Source: Theocolax elegans (taxonomy: Eukaryota > Arthropoda > Insecta > Hymenoptera > Cerocephalidae). From it: DNA of 64,000 nt. Numbering within the stretch: the stretch's first letter is position 1; each line of letters opens with the position of its first letter. Where the stretch lies: positions 52,497,085 to 52,561,084 of the forward strand of contig CM047426.1 in NCBI GenBank assembly GCA_026168455.1, in the 5' to 3' direction. Below, one piece after another: positions 1 to 11,149 of this stretch. A model generated the notes under the pieces. That model worked only from the letters and a program-made list of their open reading frames with translations. It had not been told where the DNA came from and ran no database searches. The translations under genes were made by a program, and so were the position numbers.

Positions 1-60
1 CAAAAAAATAAAATTTTACATTTTACTTTCAAGTTTAAGGTAAAATGTTAAAAAATTTGA

Positions 61-218
61 TAAAATATGTAGCATAATATGTGTTGGAAAGAAAAATTTT
101 GTAACACAAAAATATCATTATAATAAAATTTTATTTTAAGCAATTAATAATTTTTCAAACAAAATATATAATATATACAAACATTGTAACTAATACAAAG
201 ATTTTTTGAATTATAATT
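61..218. repeat. Dispersed repeat, inverted copy of 54583-54755
   Basis: This stretch reads as the reverse complement of 54583-54755, with shared segments such as GCATAATATGTGTTGGAAAG. At the other site the sequence lies just downstream of a transposon protein fragment, so this is probably the end of a related element cut by the window edge. No coding sequence is visible from 1 to 900. Confidence 0.75.
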
Positions 219-898
219 CCTACCTTTAATTTAAGTTCCATTAATGTGTGTGTATTTGTGTTTAAGTATTACAATTACAAATATTTACTATAAGATGATT
301 AAATACCTTATTTTCTCGAAAAGTAAGAATTTCATTTTGTTACATTTTTCGTAAGTTCGTTTCAGGCAAACAAAGAAGAATTTTATGTAAAGTATTTTAA
401 AACATGTTTTTTAAAAGGTTAATAAAAAAGAGCAATTACTTTTATAACCATTGATAACATACTATCGATGTGCTGACGAAAAGTACGATTTTTTTCAATG
501 GGGGGCGCATACGTGTACCCAACTTTGCGAGGGTACAATTTTTTTTCTGTAAGTAGCACACTTACAAACCAAACGCGATTTTATTTGTCTGCTCAATAAG
601 TGTCATTTTCCATGAAGAAAATTTATGAGAATAATTTATTTTTTTTTTTAAGTGCTAAAAGTAAAATAAATTAGTTTTTTTTATATAGTGGTTACGGATA
701 TTCATAAAATAAATTAATCTATGTAGGTTGAAGCACACCTCTAAAACTTTTACATTATATTCTGTGATATGTGAAGATTATATAAAAAATTATCCAAACC
801 ATTTTTAATAAAAGTTTTTTTTTATATAAACCTAATAAAGCAAAAAAGTAGAGTGAGTAACACAAAGAATTAATTAAAATGCGATAAATTATAATTTT

Positions 899-1062
899 TT
901 TAAGTAATATATTATATATTATTAATATAATAAATAACGGTTACTATACTTTGTGACTTTTTTCTACAAGGAATGATTTTTTTAATATGATGAAAATCAT
1001 CAAATAGCATTGAAAAGTGAAAGTAACAAGAAAGTCAAAAGTTCTGTGGAATCTCTCATAAA
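899..1062. repeat. Dispersed repeat, inverted copy of about 35688-35826
   Basis: The block including GTCAAAAGTTCTGTGGAATC is found in reverse orientation near 35690, and a shorter version of the motif recurs near 56494. It looks like the end of a high-copy noncoding element. The class is unknown. Confidence 0.7.
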
Positions 1063-1117
1063 TGTTGTTATCTGACTCTTACGGCGAGGACGCCCAATAA
1101 GCACACTCTCCGAAAAA

Positions 1118-1576
1118 ATAATTTATTTTTCGGCCGACAAAAGTGTTGGTTTGTGGTATTAAATAAGTAATCGAATAGTATGCAAGAAGTATTCTTTTGC
1201 CTCTTTTAAAATTTTCTTGGATTTACAAAATATTCAAATAAGTAATAAAAAAGTATTCTTTTTGAACAAAATAATTTATTTTTCTGCCGACAAATGTGAT
1301 GGTTTGTGGTATTAAATAAGTAATCGAATAGTATGCAAAAAGTACTTTTTTGCCTCATTTAAAATTTTTTTGGATTTACAAAATATTCAAATAAGTAATA
1401 AAAAAGTATTCTTTTTGAACAAAATAATTTATTTTTCTGCCGACAAAAGTGATGGTTTGTGGTATTAAATAAGTAATCGAATAGTATGCAAAAAGTACTT
1501 TTTTGCCTCTTTTAAAATTTTTTTGGATTTATGAAATATTCAAATAAGTAATAAAAACGTATTCTTTTTGAACAAA
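1118..1576. repeat. Tandem repeat, 3 copies of 153 bp
   Basis: Units anchored on GCCGACAA start at 1133, 1286 and 1439, giving exact 153-bp spacing. Each unit runs from ATAATTTATTTTTC through GTATTCTTTTTGAACAAA. The copies differ by a handful of substitutions. Confidence 0.9.
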
Positions 1577-2108
1577 TTAACTTAACTTAACTTAATTTAA
1601 GCAAAACAGTTTTAATCAAAAGTTTAAAATGTATTTATCGATATATTTAAATATCGAAGGGTCAAAAGAGATAAGCTATAAGCCAAAAACTAATTGTCCG
1701 ATCTGAAAAAAGCTTCGTTATGTTATATATTTTTATATGCGTTTTTCTTTTCCGAGATTTTGATTACTACTTTAAAAATGATCGATGTGATATTTTAAAA
1801 ACTACTATTAAGAAAAATAGCCTTCAATCAAAAAGGTTCATTATGATTCAATATTCTATTGTCATATTGAATAAGTGACAAAAGCATTATAGGCTAATGA
1901 ATATTTTGACCTATTTTAACACACTTATTTAATAAATAAGAATGTAGGTTGTTAGTTGACAATAAAAAAATATAGAGAATTGTAACAATTATATATTATT
2001 GGAGTAATGTTAAGACAATCGTCCGAAATTATTAAGTTTCCACCATTGTACCTTTGAATAAAAAAATTCTTAAAAAAGTAAACTTTTACATTATTGGATT
2101 TGGTTACC

Positions 2109-3180
2109 TACACTGAGAAAAATGCTATAATAAAATTTGCAACGTTTTTAATAAAAATTACTATGTTTTATAATATACGCTGGATATACTTGCATTATGA
2201 AAGGTTTTATAATATATTTTAAATAAACATTATTATTAGCATAATAAAAAGTACCAACAGATGAAGCAAAATTTATCAATTGAGTTTTATAAAAATTACT
2301 ATGTTATATAGCAAAAATCATGAAATATAAAAATTATAATTTAGTGAACGAAATTTACTAGGGAACATAGTAAATTTTATTACGCAATATAGCAAAATTT
2401 GTGACTTTCATATAGTAATACTTGATATATTTTTGTGTAAATGATAATTATTACGTTTTTAATATGTAATGTAGTAAAATTTCTTATTAAAAATAATAAA
2501 ATTTGTCATGTCAATAATAAAATTGGTACATAGGGAAAATACACCATCTCCACATAACCTCAAGAATTTCAGTATAAGTATATTGTCGTTAATTGCGGAT
2601 AAATAAATTTCTTTTTTACATTATCGTTACGGGGTAATATTCAAACAGTAAAAAAGATTAATAAATGTACTATCGCGACAAATAAATGTAATAAACAAAA
2701 TATACAAGTTTTTGTGAATCACAAAAATACATATGAGCGCGATTCGAATCAACCGGAATATAATTATCCGGTGGCGCAGGCGGTAAGGTGCGGGACTTCT
2801 ACTCGGAGGGTCGTCGGTTCGAATCTCCATCTCGGACTTCGGTTTTTTTTCTGATAATTTTCATAAATATTATTTGTATGTATTTTAAATTGTAAATATA
2901 AAGTATAAAATAATAATAAAATAAATGTATAACGGACGTTAAAATGTAAACAGATGAAAGTAGAAATTTATTTTTAATTCGACTCTTTCTCGAAATAATA
3001 AAAATTACTATGTTTTCTAATAAAATTTGCTATGTCAACATAGTAAAATTTGTACATTTCAAATTTACTATAAAACATAGCAATTTTTATTAAAAGTACA
3101 ATATGTCCACCGATTACTATGTTTTATAGTAATTTTTATTAGAATTTTAATAATTTTTATTACACATTTTTCTCAGTGTA
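2109..3180. mobile_element. MITE-like element with TACACTGAGAAAAATG termini
   Basis: The left end TACACTGAGAAAAATG (2109-2124) is matched in reverse complement at the right end (3165-3180). The body repeats AAAAATTACTATGTT and AATAAAATTTGC-type words in both orientations. The ends begin with TA, which would fit a TA target. There is no coding capacity. A tRNA-like sequence lies in the middle. A similar CACTGAGAAAAA word appears at 54570, so the termini may belong to a local family. Confidence 0.65.
2767..2850 (+). tRNA. tRNA-like sequence (pseudo-tRNA or SINE head)
   Basis: An A-box-like TGGCGCAGGCGG (2772-2783) and a B-box-like GGTTCGAATC (2816-2825) have tRNA spacing, followed by a run of eight T at 2843-2850 that could terminate Pol III. 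The ends TCCGGTG and TCTCGGA pair imperfectly, but the T-stem hardly pairs, so a functional tRNA is unlikely. Just upstream, around 2740, the complementary strand also carries a B-box-like word. I do not assign an anticodon. Confidence 0.4.
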
Positions 3181-3183
3181 AAG

Positions 3184-3556
3184 AAAATCTAAACGATTCT
3201 TTTTTACGTTTTATTCACCACTTTGAATTATGGAGTTTTTAGAAAGGCGTTAACATTTAATAGTAGAAGAATTCTTAAAAAATACTTTCTTTATTTCCTC
3301 CACTGTGTTTTCTTTAAAATTATTAAAAAAAGAATACTTTTAGAACTCTTAAAATAGCGCACATAAAAAAAATCCTAAGAATTCTTTTTTACGTTTTATT
3401 CACCACTTTGGATTATGGAGTTTTTAAAAAGGCGTTAACATTTGATAGGAAAAGAATTCTTTAACAATACTTTTTCCATTTTCTGTACTGCGTTTTCCTC
3501 AAAATTATTTCAACAAAAAGAATACTTTTTTAACTCTTTTAGATATTAATATAGCG
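3184..3556. repeat. Tandem repeat, 2 copies of about 185 bp
   Basis: TTTTTTACGTTTTATTCACC recurs with 185-bp spacing (about 3201 and 3386). Both units continue through GGCGTTAACATTTRATAG and end in AAAAGAATACTTTT. It lies between the right end of the MITE-like element and the outer inverted repeat. Confidence 0.85.
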
Positions 3557-3945
3557 GACATTCGTTATTACTATAGGCTAACTTGAAGAATTCTTTTGAA
3601 ATTCTTTTTAGTAAAAAAGAATTTGAAAAGAATTCTTTTAGGATTTAATAAGATTTATTTTTGCTTATTGGGCGGGCTGGTAAGGTATACATTTCAACAG
3701 TCATATTTTTTGTTGTTGTTAAATCCCATTTTCTTAAAGCTACAATTAATTATGTGATGGAATATGTATTGTAGCCGACTGTTAATAATTTTTTTATAAC
3801 TTTCAGCGCAAACATTTATTAAGATACGGCAATCATGATGTGAGATTCGTCATAAAGATTTTCAGCGCATGCTTATCTAATGATGCTGCAGCCGTTTTTA
3901 GTTTATTTTCATTTGGTTTTTAGTGTTTTATAGCTTTCAGGGTTT

Positions 3946-4012
3946 CTCGGAACGCTAATCACGAATAATATTTATTGAATCCTCGGAACGCTAATCACGA
4001 ATAATATTTATT
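3946..4012. repeat. 36-bp tandem duplication
   Basis: CTCGGAACGCTAATCACGAA starts at 3946 and again at 3982 and continues into AATATTTATT both times. It abuts the start of the TGTAACGGGG block. Confidence 0.85.
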
Positions 4013-4016
4013 ATAT

Positions 4017-6160
4017 TTTGTAACGGGGTACGATCTCTCGCGTAGATAGGGGTAAAGGAATCATTTGCTACGGCACTGCCTAGTTATACTCCCTAGGTGG
4101 TGCCCTGAAAGTGCGCGGCGGATTCAAATCAGTGAACCCCGCGCACGACCTACCGTTGCGATGTCCGTTAACAACCGCGAGATCACTTGCTGATCTCGCG
4201 TCTTTGTACAGCTAAAACGTCGTGAGCTGAAAAAAATCGCGAATAAAAGGACTAAATTCGCGGTAAATTTATCTCGGCCGCTCTTGAAACGGAGAGGGCT
4301 GTATACGGGATAACGGGAATAACGTACGCCGGTAATCAATGATTAAACTTGTACTCGGTTATTGATTAGACATGAACTTTATTTATTTAAAAGAAATATA
4401 AATTTAGATTAACAAAGAATAACAAGAAGGAACAATGAAACCACAAAGGTGGTATATAGGCCGCGTGAGGTCTCGCGACGAGGTGTAACCGCCGGGGTTA
4501 CTCGCAATTTCTCTCTCTAGCACACGTACGCGGTCGCCCGTTACCTTCCTCACCGTCGCGCATGGGCGAGATCCGCCGATCCCTAGCTTAAAGATATAGC
4601 CGTAAAGAGAGAGTCTTTACGGCTTCGGCGGCTTGCGAGTGGTGCACGACGTACCTTTCTTCTTCCCGTCGATGCGCTTGGTTTCGCTAGTTTCCCCTTC
4701 TCTGTCGGGCTCTCGCGCGCGGCAACTTCGCCGTCCTCGCAGGTTCCTGGGGAGTCGTGGAAGCCGTGTACTGTACACCAGCAAGCTCACTCCACAAATT
4801 CACACACACTTCGCGGCATGAACTCCAGGACCCGGGCAAGAATACTTAATCACTATTTTTCACTCTCGCCACGAATTGGCAAGGAAGGCGTTACCGGCGA
4901 CGTGTCTATATACGATGTCTCGCATAAACTCTCTATCTACTCTCCTCAGCAAGCTTTCGCGTCGGACCATTATTAGTCCTTAGCGGCTTGCGCGCGGGCT
5001 TTTCCGATCATCTACGAGCTTTCCTGATCGTCACTCGCGCTCGTTATAAGGTATAGCTTCATACGCTTAAGAGGACGTAGCTTACCTTTACAATTTATTA
5101 TTAATAATTCATTTATAATTTAAAGTCGACTGTTCATAGAATACTACAAACCTTGTTTTGACATCAGTTTATTATAATATCGTTGCATAGGGTACGGGTA
5201 AATCCAATCACGTATTTATATTAACAGCCGACTATCGGTAGAACTAATACTCCTATCTGCACGTGGTCCGTTTCCGCCAACGAGAAAATGGCGGATTGAT
5301 GGTCACGTCGTGGATAAAGAAGGATTAAATATGCATTTGCGTATATCAGAAAATTAATATTTATTGAATCTCACACTTCATTTTTATACATATAACTTCT
5401 CGCCGATTCGTATATTTAATAAGACTAATGATTCTATTTCCATCACATCAATTACTTTCTCATTCGTATATATTTTAATTTCTCTTAATATCAACTATCA
5501 ATAATTACCTAGCCCGAGATTCAAGTAACCTATTCTATATAGTATGTGTACTAATGTACACAGAGAAACTCACTATCTTTAATTACCCGTATTCTTTGTA
5601 TTAACACGGTTTATCAAGAATTTCCCCGTCAATAATTTACCAGAACAATCAAACAACAAAAAAGAAAACGTGTGAAAAGATCCCAGTAAAACGCTTCACT
5701 CACTCCCGATTTAATTAGTAAAATATGGCCAGCGCACAGTCCACTTACCGCACGCGGGCTTTTCTATCTTCTCAACTCATTCTTCCCGTCTCAATTATCT
5801 CTACAATCCTCCAGGATAACTTCCAAATCTCTCCAAAATACTAACACTATAACAGCAATAACAATTTAATCTTTAACACTCCTTAACTCAGCAATTATCT
5901 GTAACAATATTAACGGTTTTGATATCGTGCCTCACTTTCGATATATCAACGGATAATGATTATTTCCGGCTTCTTGCCGGTTTCATCTCTTTAATTGCCG
6001 ATTCGCGGCGCTAGCATCCCTCATTTCCGTCATTTCGAATTATCATATTAACAACTACGTCATTAAGATACTATCTAGCCGCCGACGCTACTGCCACCTA
6101 TTACTGAGTTCACAGTGTTAATTTAATAACGGTCGAATTAGATTTTATCGAGTAGCTAGT
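4017..6160. other. LTR-like, GC-richer noncoding block
   Basis: The block opens with TGTAACGGGGTACGATC and is much richer in GC and CpG than its flanks. An AATAAATAAAG word on the minus strand (near 4378-4390) could be a polyadenylation signal. No partner LTR, primer-binding site or polypurine tract was found, so a solo LTR is only a guess. A second block near 54774 starts similarly with TGTAACG and has the same base composition. Short ORFs here show no recognisable domain. Confidence 0.3.
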
Positions 6161-7410
6161 GTAAAATGGCGTGCGCCTCCACTAATGCAGGACTCGTACT
6201 TCTATCTCTCTCTCGCACGTACGTATACGATATCTCGATTTATCGTTTTCCCGCGCCGGCGCACTCTCTAGGTCAACCATATCGTGCGAGAGAAGGCGAG
6301 TTCATCTCCTCTCTACTGCCACCTGTATGCATGCGCGCAGTATCGGCATGTCGCGCGTGCTTCTCGCTGTCTCTCTCAAGTTCGTGCGTATGGGAGAGAG
6401 AGAGGTGTAGTGTTGTTTACACGACTACCTGGTGCGAACCGACGGTGTTGATGTTCGTGGATTCGTGAGGGTATCGAGCTCGTCAGTTGAGGAGTCTTCT
6501 AGTGGTGTGAGGCCATCGTTCGTTTCCTCGGCTCCTTCATCTCCGTCATCGACTTCCATCATCTTCAGGTGTATGCAGGTAAGTATACCATCGATTTTAT
6601 GTAAAAATAATTAAAACCCATAACCCATCCCATTAATATCTCCTTTTTAATATCCTTTTTAATACAGGTGACGAGAATGGCTCGGGCTCGGTTATTTACC
6701 ATTATTTATTTTATTCATTTGCCATTGTTTACCTTTTCCTAACCTCTCCCTGTCACATGTTAAACATAAAATTAACCCTACTCTATTATCTTACTTTACT
6801 TTGTTTCTTATATCTTTCCCTCTTCTTAATCTTTAATCATTTACATATAACTAAATTTAACATAATTTTCCATATTTACAGGTTTCGACATGGACAGGGA
6901 GGATATTCACCACGAGTACTTGTTCCAGAGCAGAAGTGTGTCCCTACCAGGGAGGAGGAGTCTACAGTATAAGGTAAGTTAAATTCCAATTAGCTAATCC
7001 TATTCGACAAATGTTTCAATCTTTATTTATGACTTTCAGGTATTTACCCCAAGGTGTGTTCGACCCCTCAAGACTAACCAGTGGGATTTCCTCGCTTCAT
7101 TGATGACAAGGAGTATAAGAAAGGTGAGCACGAGTGATGCATAAGCATTGCTCGTGCTGATATGAGTGATATTTGTTTATCTTTTTCTATATTATTTATT
7201 CCTTTATATCTATGTTCTATCCGCATACTAATCTTTATTTTAATTTTCAGGTATGAACAACGTTCCCTCCTTTCCCTTCCTAATTTAATAATTTATAATA
7301 AATATAGTGAGGTACTACCTCACACGGTTTTCAATCATATTTTAATGATTTACAGCGCAAACATTTTTAATTATTTAATATTCTTAATTTCAATGTTTCA
7401 GTAGTAGTAA
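6160..7410 (+). other. Exon-like chain, possible spliced noncoding transcript
   Basis: Strong splice-site words line up on the plus strand. A donor TGCAG|GTAAGT lies near 6577. Acceptors ending in ACAG or TTCAG lie near 6668, 6882, 7039 and 7251, with donors AAG|GTAAGT near 6972 and AAAG|GTGAGC near 7122. The pieces between are 70-130 bases long, GC-richer than the introns and have no long open frame. The upstream 6160-6560 region is CT-rich and could be a first exon. No protein similarity was recognised. Confidence 0.3.
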
Positions 7411-7740
7411 TATTTCAATATTTTTTCTCATATTTTCAATTTTTAAAATTCTTTTTATAATTGATGTAATAAGAACAAATTTTGTTTATTATTTACAATA
7501 CTATATGTTGCAGCCGAGTTCCAATCATATTTCAACTATTTCCAATGCAAATATTTATTAATTATTTTATATCTTTAATTTCAACAATTTAGTAGTAATA
7601 ATATTTCAATGTTTTTTCTCATACTTCCAATATTTTATATACATTTTTTTCTAATCATTTACAATATTTCTTGAAATACTATGTTTTTAATGTAAATTTT
7701 GTGTTTGTTTTTTAATTTATCACTTTCTATTTTGGCACTA
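7411..7740. other. AT-rich spacer, nothing assigned
   Basis: Low-complexity AT-rich sequence with partial duplication: TTCAATTTTTA/TTTCAATGTTTTTTCTCATA-type words occur near 7400 and 7590. No gene is seen. Confidence 0.5.
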
Positions 7741-7880
7741 TTTAGTAGCAATATTTTTAAATTTTTTCTACTTCTAGCTCTTGAAAGAACTACGTATAAC
7801 TGACCGTGGTTAAAAACTGATATTGCTAATAGATACTAACTTGTTTATACGCCGTTTCCGGCGAAAATTGAATGGTATTT
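7741..7880 (-). pseudogene. Helitron PIF1-like helicase, C-terminal remnant
   Basis: On the minus strand this encodes, in two frames, a piece beginning IPFNFRRKRR and then HGQLYVVLSRARS. The latter is the conserved C-terminal helicase motif of Helitron Rep-helicase proteins (usually HGQLYVALSRVRS). The stretch that normally holds the TINKSQG motif is missing, so there is an internal deletion plus a frameshift. It is the continuation of the helicase fragment at 14351-15150; a 6.47-kb element separates the two. Confidence 0.75.
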
Positions 7881-8007
7881 CGTTGGCTGAGCGCAAGAAG
7901 GTACATTTTCAACTGATGTGGCAAGAAGGTAACAATTTCAAATCGCGTGTGAAAAAGGTAACAATTTCGGGAAGGCATTTTTTCCTTCAATTTCAAATTT
8001 GCAACAC
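7881..8007 (+). repeat. Left terminal inverted repeat of the 6.47-kb element
   Basis: This arm reads the same outward-to-inward as the reverse complement of 14196-14350. It contains three AAGAAGGTA/AAAAAGGTAACA-type units, then GGGAAGGCATTTTTTCCTTC, which is itself a short hairpin. Confidence 0.85.
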
Positions 8008-8083
8008 TGCTGCAAAAATACCAAAATTCTATTTATAATTAATATTTAAATATTAGAATTTATTAAATTAATATTAAAATATT

Positions 8084-8737
8084 TTAGTTTATTAAAGATT
8101 TATAAAAATTTACATAATCGGACGGTACTATACCTTCATCTAACATGCTTTGCAAATCTTTCTTTTTATCCTTATCTAATGGTATATTATTATTATAACA
8201 ATGATCTAATGTATTGTTCGTAAATGTCATAGGAAATTCTTTTTTCTTAACTCCGTACGTAAAATTCGATTTTGCGCACGCATTTGAGTGCGCAAAATAG
8301 TACATTCCCGCACTAGTGCGCAAAATAAACTTTTCCTGCAATAGTGCTCAAAATTATCAGAGACAAAGTGATTTCAACCCCGTACTACCTTTTCACCCTC
8401 GCTTTGCTCGGGCGCAAACATCGGGTCGGAGTGAAATAATTTTTTCTCTTATAATTGTGAGTACTGTTGCAGGAAAATTTTATTTTACCCACTATTGCAG
8501 CAATGTACTATCTCGCTCGCTCAAATGTCAGCACAAAATGAAATCTTTGCGCTATTCGTTAGGAAAAATAGTATACGATACACGTGCGCATAGGTGACTC
8601 CCACACTCGTCTTTTTGCCACCTATTTTGCGCATTTGCATCGTAATGTACTATTTCATGTCTTGCAGCTTTTTCAATTGCTGAGTGCATGCAGTCTCCAT
8701 CTTGCTGCGTATGACCTTTCACTAAATACCTATACAA
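8084..8737 (-). pseudogene. C-terminal part of the SDNCTGQNKN-family gene, split by an insertion
   Basis: The minus strand encodes YLVKGHTQQDGDCMHSAIEK (8665-8737), the second family hallmark, and the C-terminal tail from KKKEFPMTF to DYVNFYKSLIN with a TAA at 8081-8083. About 400 bases between them (roughly 8250-8665) do not fit the family. They carry GCGCAAAATAGTACATT-like words in both orientations and look like a separate small insertion. Confidence 0.65.
8250..8665. mobile_element. Small insertion (MITE-like) inside the C-terminal exon
   Basis: This segment interrupts a recognisable exon. It has GCGCAAAATAGTACATT near 8290 and, inverted, AATGTACTATTTC / ATTTTGCGCATTTGCATC near 8630, plus another GCAATGTACTATC at 8500. 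It is GC-richer than its host, has no ORF of note, and no target duplication was resolved. Confidence 0.4.
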
Positions 8738-8739
8738 TT

Positions 8740-9219
8740 ATAATCAAACATACTGTAGGAGATTTTACATTAAGTGGATGAAAAAGTTTTGTAAATTAAA
8801 CTTTAGTAGAGGGTTTAAAATTTACAAAAAAAAATAATTTTAGCGCTTTAAATTAAAATGATTAAAAATTATGGAAATGTGAAAATATGAAAATTTTTTA
8901 TACTACTGTAACGTGAAATATTGAGAAATATTAGGAATTTACGAAAAATATGAAAAGCTGGATTTGGCTTTTCATCCAATCACGGAAAGGGGTACAACAA
9001 AAATTGTAAATAAATAATGAAGATACTACATTTCGAAACTAGGGCGAGAATATGATTTCTTCCTCACGGAACGGTTTGCGAACACTATTCACGACATGAT
9101 TGACGAATAGTGTTAGTTTAACATTGAGTGTTAAAAAGATCTTAAAATAGTAGTTTTCGTGCCTAGGCCGTAAAGTAGAACTTTTTTGAAAAAGTTTACG
9201 GCCGAGGCGCGAATATTAC
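8740..9219. other. Noncoding interior of the 6.47-kb element
   Basis: AT-rich sequence with no recognisable exon; it could be intronic or degraded coding sequence of the surrounding gene. Confidence 0.4.
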
Positions 9220-9370
9220 TTTTCGAGAGAGTATCCGTAAAGTTCTTAGCAATTTCAATACAATATTTTTTTTTGTACACGTGTCCGTAAAGACTCTACA
9301 CGTGTTCGTAAAGTCGCACTTTACGTCCGCAAAACAGTACGAAAAGTCGTACTTTACGGATACTCGAAAA
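9220..9370. repeat. 151-bp hairpin element
   Basis: TTTTCGAGAGAGTATCCGTA (9220-9239) is the near-complement of ACTTTACGGATACTCGAAAA (9351-9370). Between the arms are several CGTAAAGT/ACTTTACG words, so the whole unit can fold on itself. It is probably a small MITE or a foldback relic nested in the decayed gene. Confidence 0.6.
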
Positions 9371-9404
9371 TAAACATTTTGAAATTGCAATGAAAAAAAC
9401 AACC

Positions 9405-9735
9405 TCAGCCCACTTCATTAAAAACGATCATATTATAAAGAATAAATTGCATACATAATACATCGTTGTATGGAGATACATACCTATGTGCAATTGTTAT
9501 ATTGAATTCCGTTACTGCCTTCATGTACACAGAAAATAAAATTTTATTTTTATTTTGTCCAGTGCAGTTGTCACTCGCAAATTTAAAGTTCTTTACTCCA
9601 TTATCCACTTGATGTTTGATAAACCATCAAAGCAGGCTTGCAATTTCATTAGCACCTCTTTTTGCTATCGTCTCATTCCACACATTAGCATAACCTTGTT
9701 TAGTAGCCATAATATAAATTATAAAATTAAATATT
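9405..9735 (-). pseudogene. SDNCTGQNKN core exon with in-frame stop
   Basis: On the minus strand the frame gives VWNETIAKRGANEIASLL, a TGA stop (about 9627-9629), then WFIKHQVDNG, FKFASDNCTGQNKN and a hydrophobic stretch ending IAHRYV. The motif order (W.E..A.RGANEIAS followed by SDNC.GQNKN) is the hallmark of the family. The in-frame stop marks the copy as broken. After IAHRYV the frame runs into noncoding sequence that includes a small hairpin element. Confidence 0.75.
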
Positions 9736-9907
9736 GATAATTTTCTTTTGTAATACAAAGAGGAAATCTCTGCTTTTGGAGTGATCAGAACTTTTTGCAA
9801 ATCAAAAGATGCACTGCATATTGTGGCGTCTTTCTTTGTTCTTCTTTATCTTTAAACATTAATTTACGAGCATCGTCTTTATTTTTTATATGCTTCTTAA
9901 ACTTAGC

Positions 9908-10114
9908 CTACACAGCGATCTTTTCTTCATTTTTCATTACACTGTATGTAGAGCATAGGTCGTATTGATCTTTTTTTGGTCGGTGAAAATGCAAATTAAA
10001 ATCACGAGTAAATATGTGCCGATAATAATAGGCTGACATTGGTTTTGCATTACTTTCACAAGAGATCCATTCTACATATAAATTATACCTTTTTTGGATA
10101 TTTAAATTTTCATC

Positions 10115-10158
<44 letters not shown>

Positions 10159-10276
10159 TTGCTCTACAATAGCGTGATTCAACTCGCGGCAATAAATTTG
10201 TATGTTTATGAATCATTTCAATGTCTGTAAGCATTATGTTTTGGCCTATTATCGTGTTTTCCATGCAAATCATCAT
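9908..10276 (-). pseudogene. Central CRANS/RHIF exon with an in-frame GA microsatellite
   Basis: The open frame contains LPRVESRYCRANSE, an expanded run of alternating R and E, YLDENLNIQKRYNLY, RHIFTRDFNLHFHRPKKDQ and DLCSTY. The RE run is encoded by a (TC)n/(GA)n microsatellite at about 10120-10155 and lies exactly where family members have a short SQREYL-like link, so the microsatellite expanded in the coding frame. The upstream DDLHGKHDN piece (about 10280-10310) is in another frame, showing a frameshift near 10225. Confidence 0.75.
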
Positions 10277-10823
10277 AAATTAATTGTCCAGTAGCCGAAT
10301 TCTGTTTCTTTTTTTTAATAGTTGTTAACTATTTTCTGCTTATTCCTTTATAACAAAAAATAAGGTTTTATCGCTTTAAAAAAATAACATGTACACGCCA
10401 TTCTAAACAATAGAGGTCCGGATAAAATTAGATAATTTTCTACCTCAGGTAGTACTTAATATTTGGTTAATATTTGGTTTATCGTTTGTATCTAGTTTTT
10501 GACTTAAAATTATCGACAAATTATTGTTTATTTAATTTTTATTAAAAGAATTATTTTCTCAACAAAAGTTGATTCTTTATGCCCTTCTATAAGTTACAAG
10601 ATATCTTTTTTATTTGTTATTGTTTCTAATTTAGGTAAGACATCTTAAGAATTTAATCATCAAAATTAATGTTTTACATAAATAAACTTTTTTCCGATGT
10701 ATGTTAATTTTGTACGAAAGAATTTAGAACCAACTATAATGTGCCTATAAAGCATTAAGCGTTTGAAAATTGTAAAAATTTAATTATACTAAACTATTTT
10801 AATTTGTTTTAATTTGTTTTAAA

Positions 10824-11064
10824 CTATAGGGAACGTTAGGGACGCGAAGATGTAAAGAGGATCGCGGTGGTTCCATCGGTAGGACAGGAAACTGTAATTA
10901 TTAGACTAATTACAGTGACCGATGATATCTTCCGATGGACACAAGCACCACTGTTTCAACTACATGTGCTTTGATTACAGACACACCGTTCACCTCCGTC
11001 GCTGATTAGCCCTGGCAGCATAAATAGAGCGACGTTAAATAACATAAAAAAAAAAAAAAAAAAA
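10824..11064 (+). mobile_element. tRNA-derived SINE with poly(A) tail
   Basis: A 13-bp direct repeat AATTTGTTTTAAA flanks the element (10811-10823 and 11065-11077). The right side follows a long A-run. The 3' half (ACAAGCACCACT...CCTCCGTCGCTGATTAGC...AGAGCGACGTTAAA) is shared with the SINE at 31888-32103. The 5' head is degraded compared with that copy but begins with the same kind of GC-rich segment. It lies in an intron of the decayed gene. Confidence 0.8.
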
Positions 11065-11149
11065 AATTTGTTTTAAAAAGTCAATATAATATTTAATTCA
11101 CTGTACTTAGACTTATAAATTATTGTCAAAAATGAATAATATTGCACAT

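Larger units (their letters stand above)
1091..3674. mobile_element. Non-autonomous element bounded by a 13-bp perfect inverted repeat
   Basis: CGCCCAATAAGCA at 1091-1103 is matched by its exact reverse complement at 3662-3674. The interior is AT-rich and noncoding. It holds a three-copy 153-bp tandem repeat at the left, a two-copy 185-bp tandem repeat at the right, and a second inverted-repeat element between them. Many internal units share AAGAATACTTTTT-like words, which suggests one family built by internal amplification. No transposase is visible and no target duplication was established. Confidence 0.5.

Noticed and set aside
2767..2850. Functional tRNA gene
   Set aside because: The T-stem and anticodon stem do not pair properly although A and B boxes are present.
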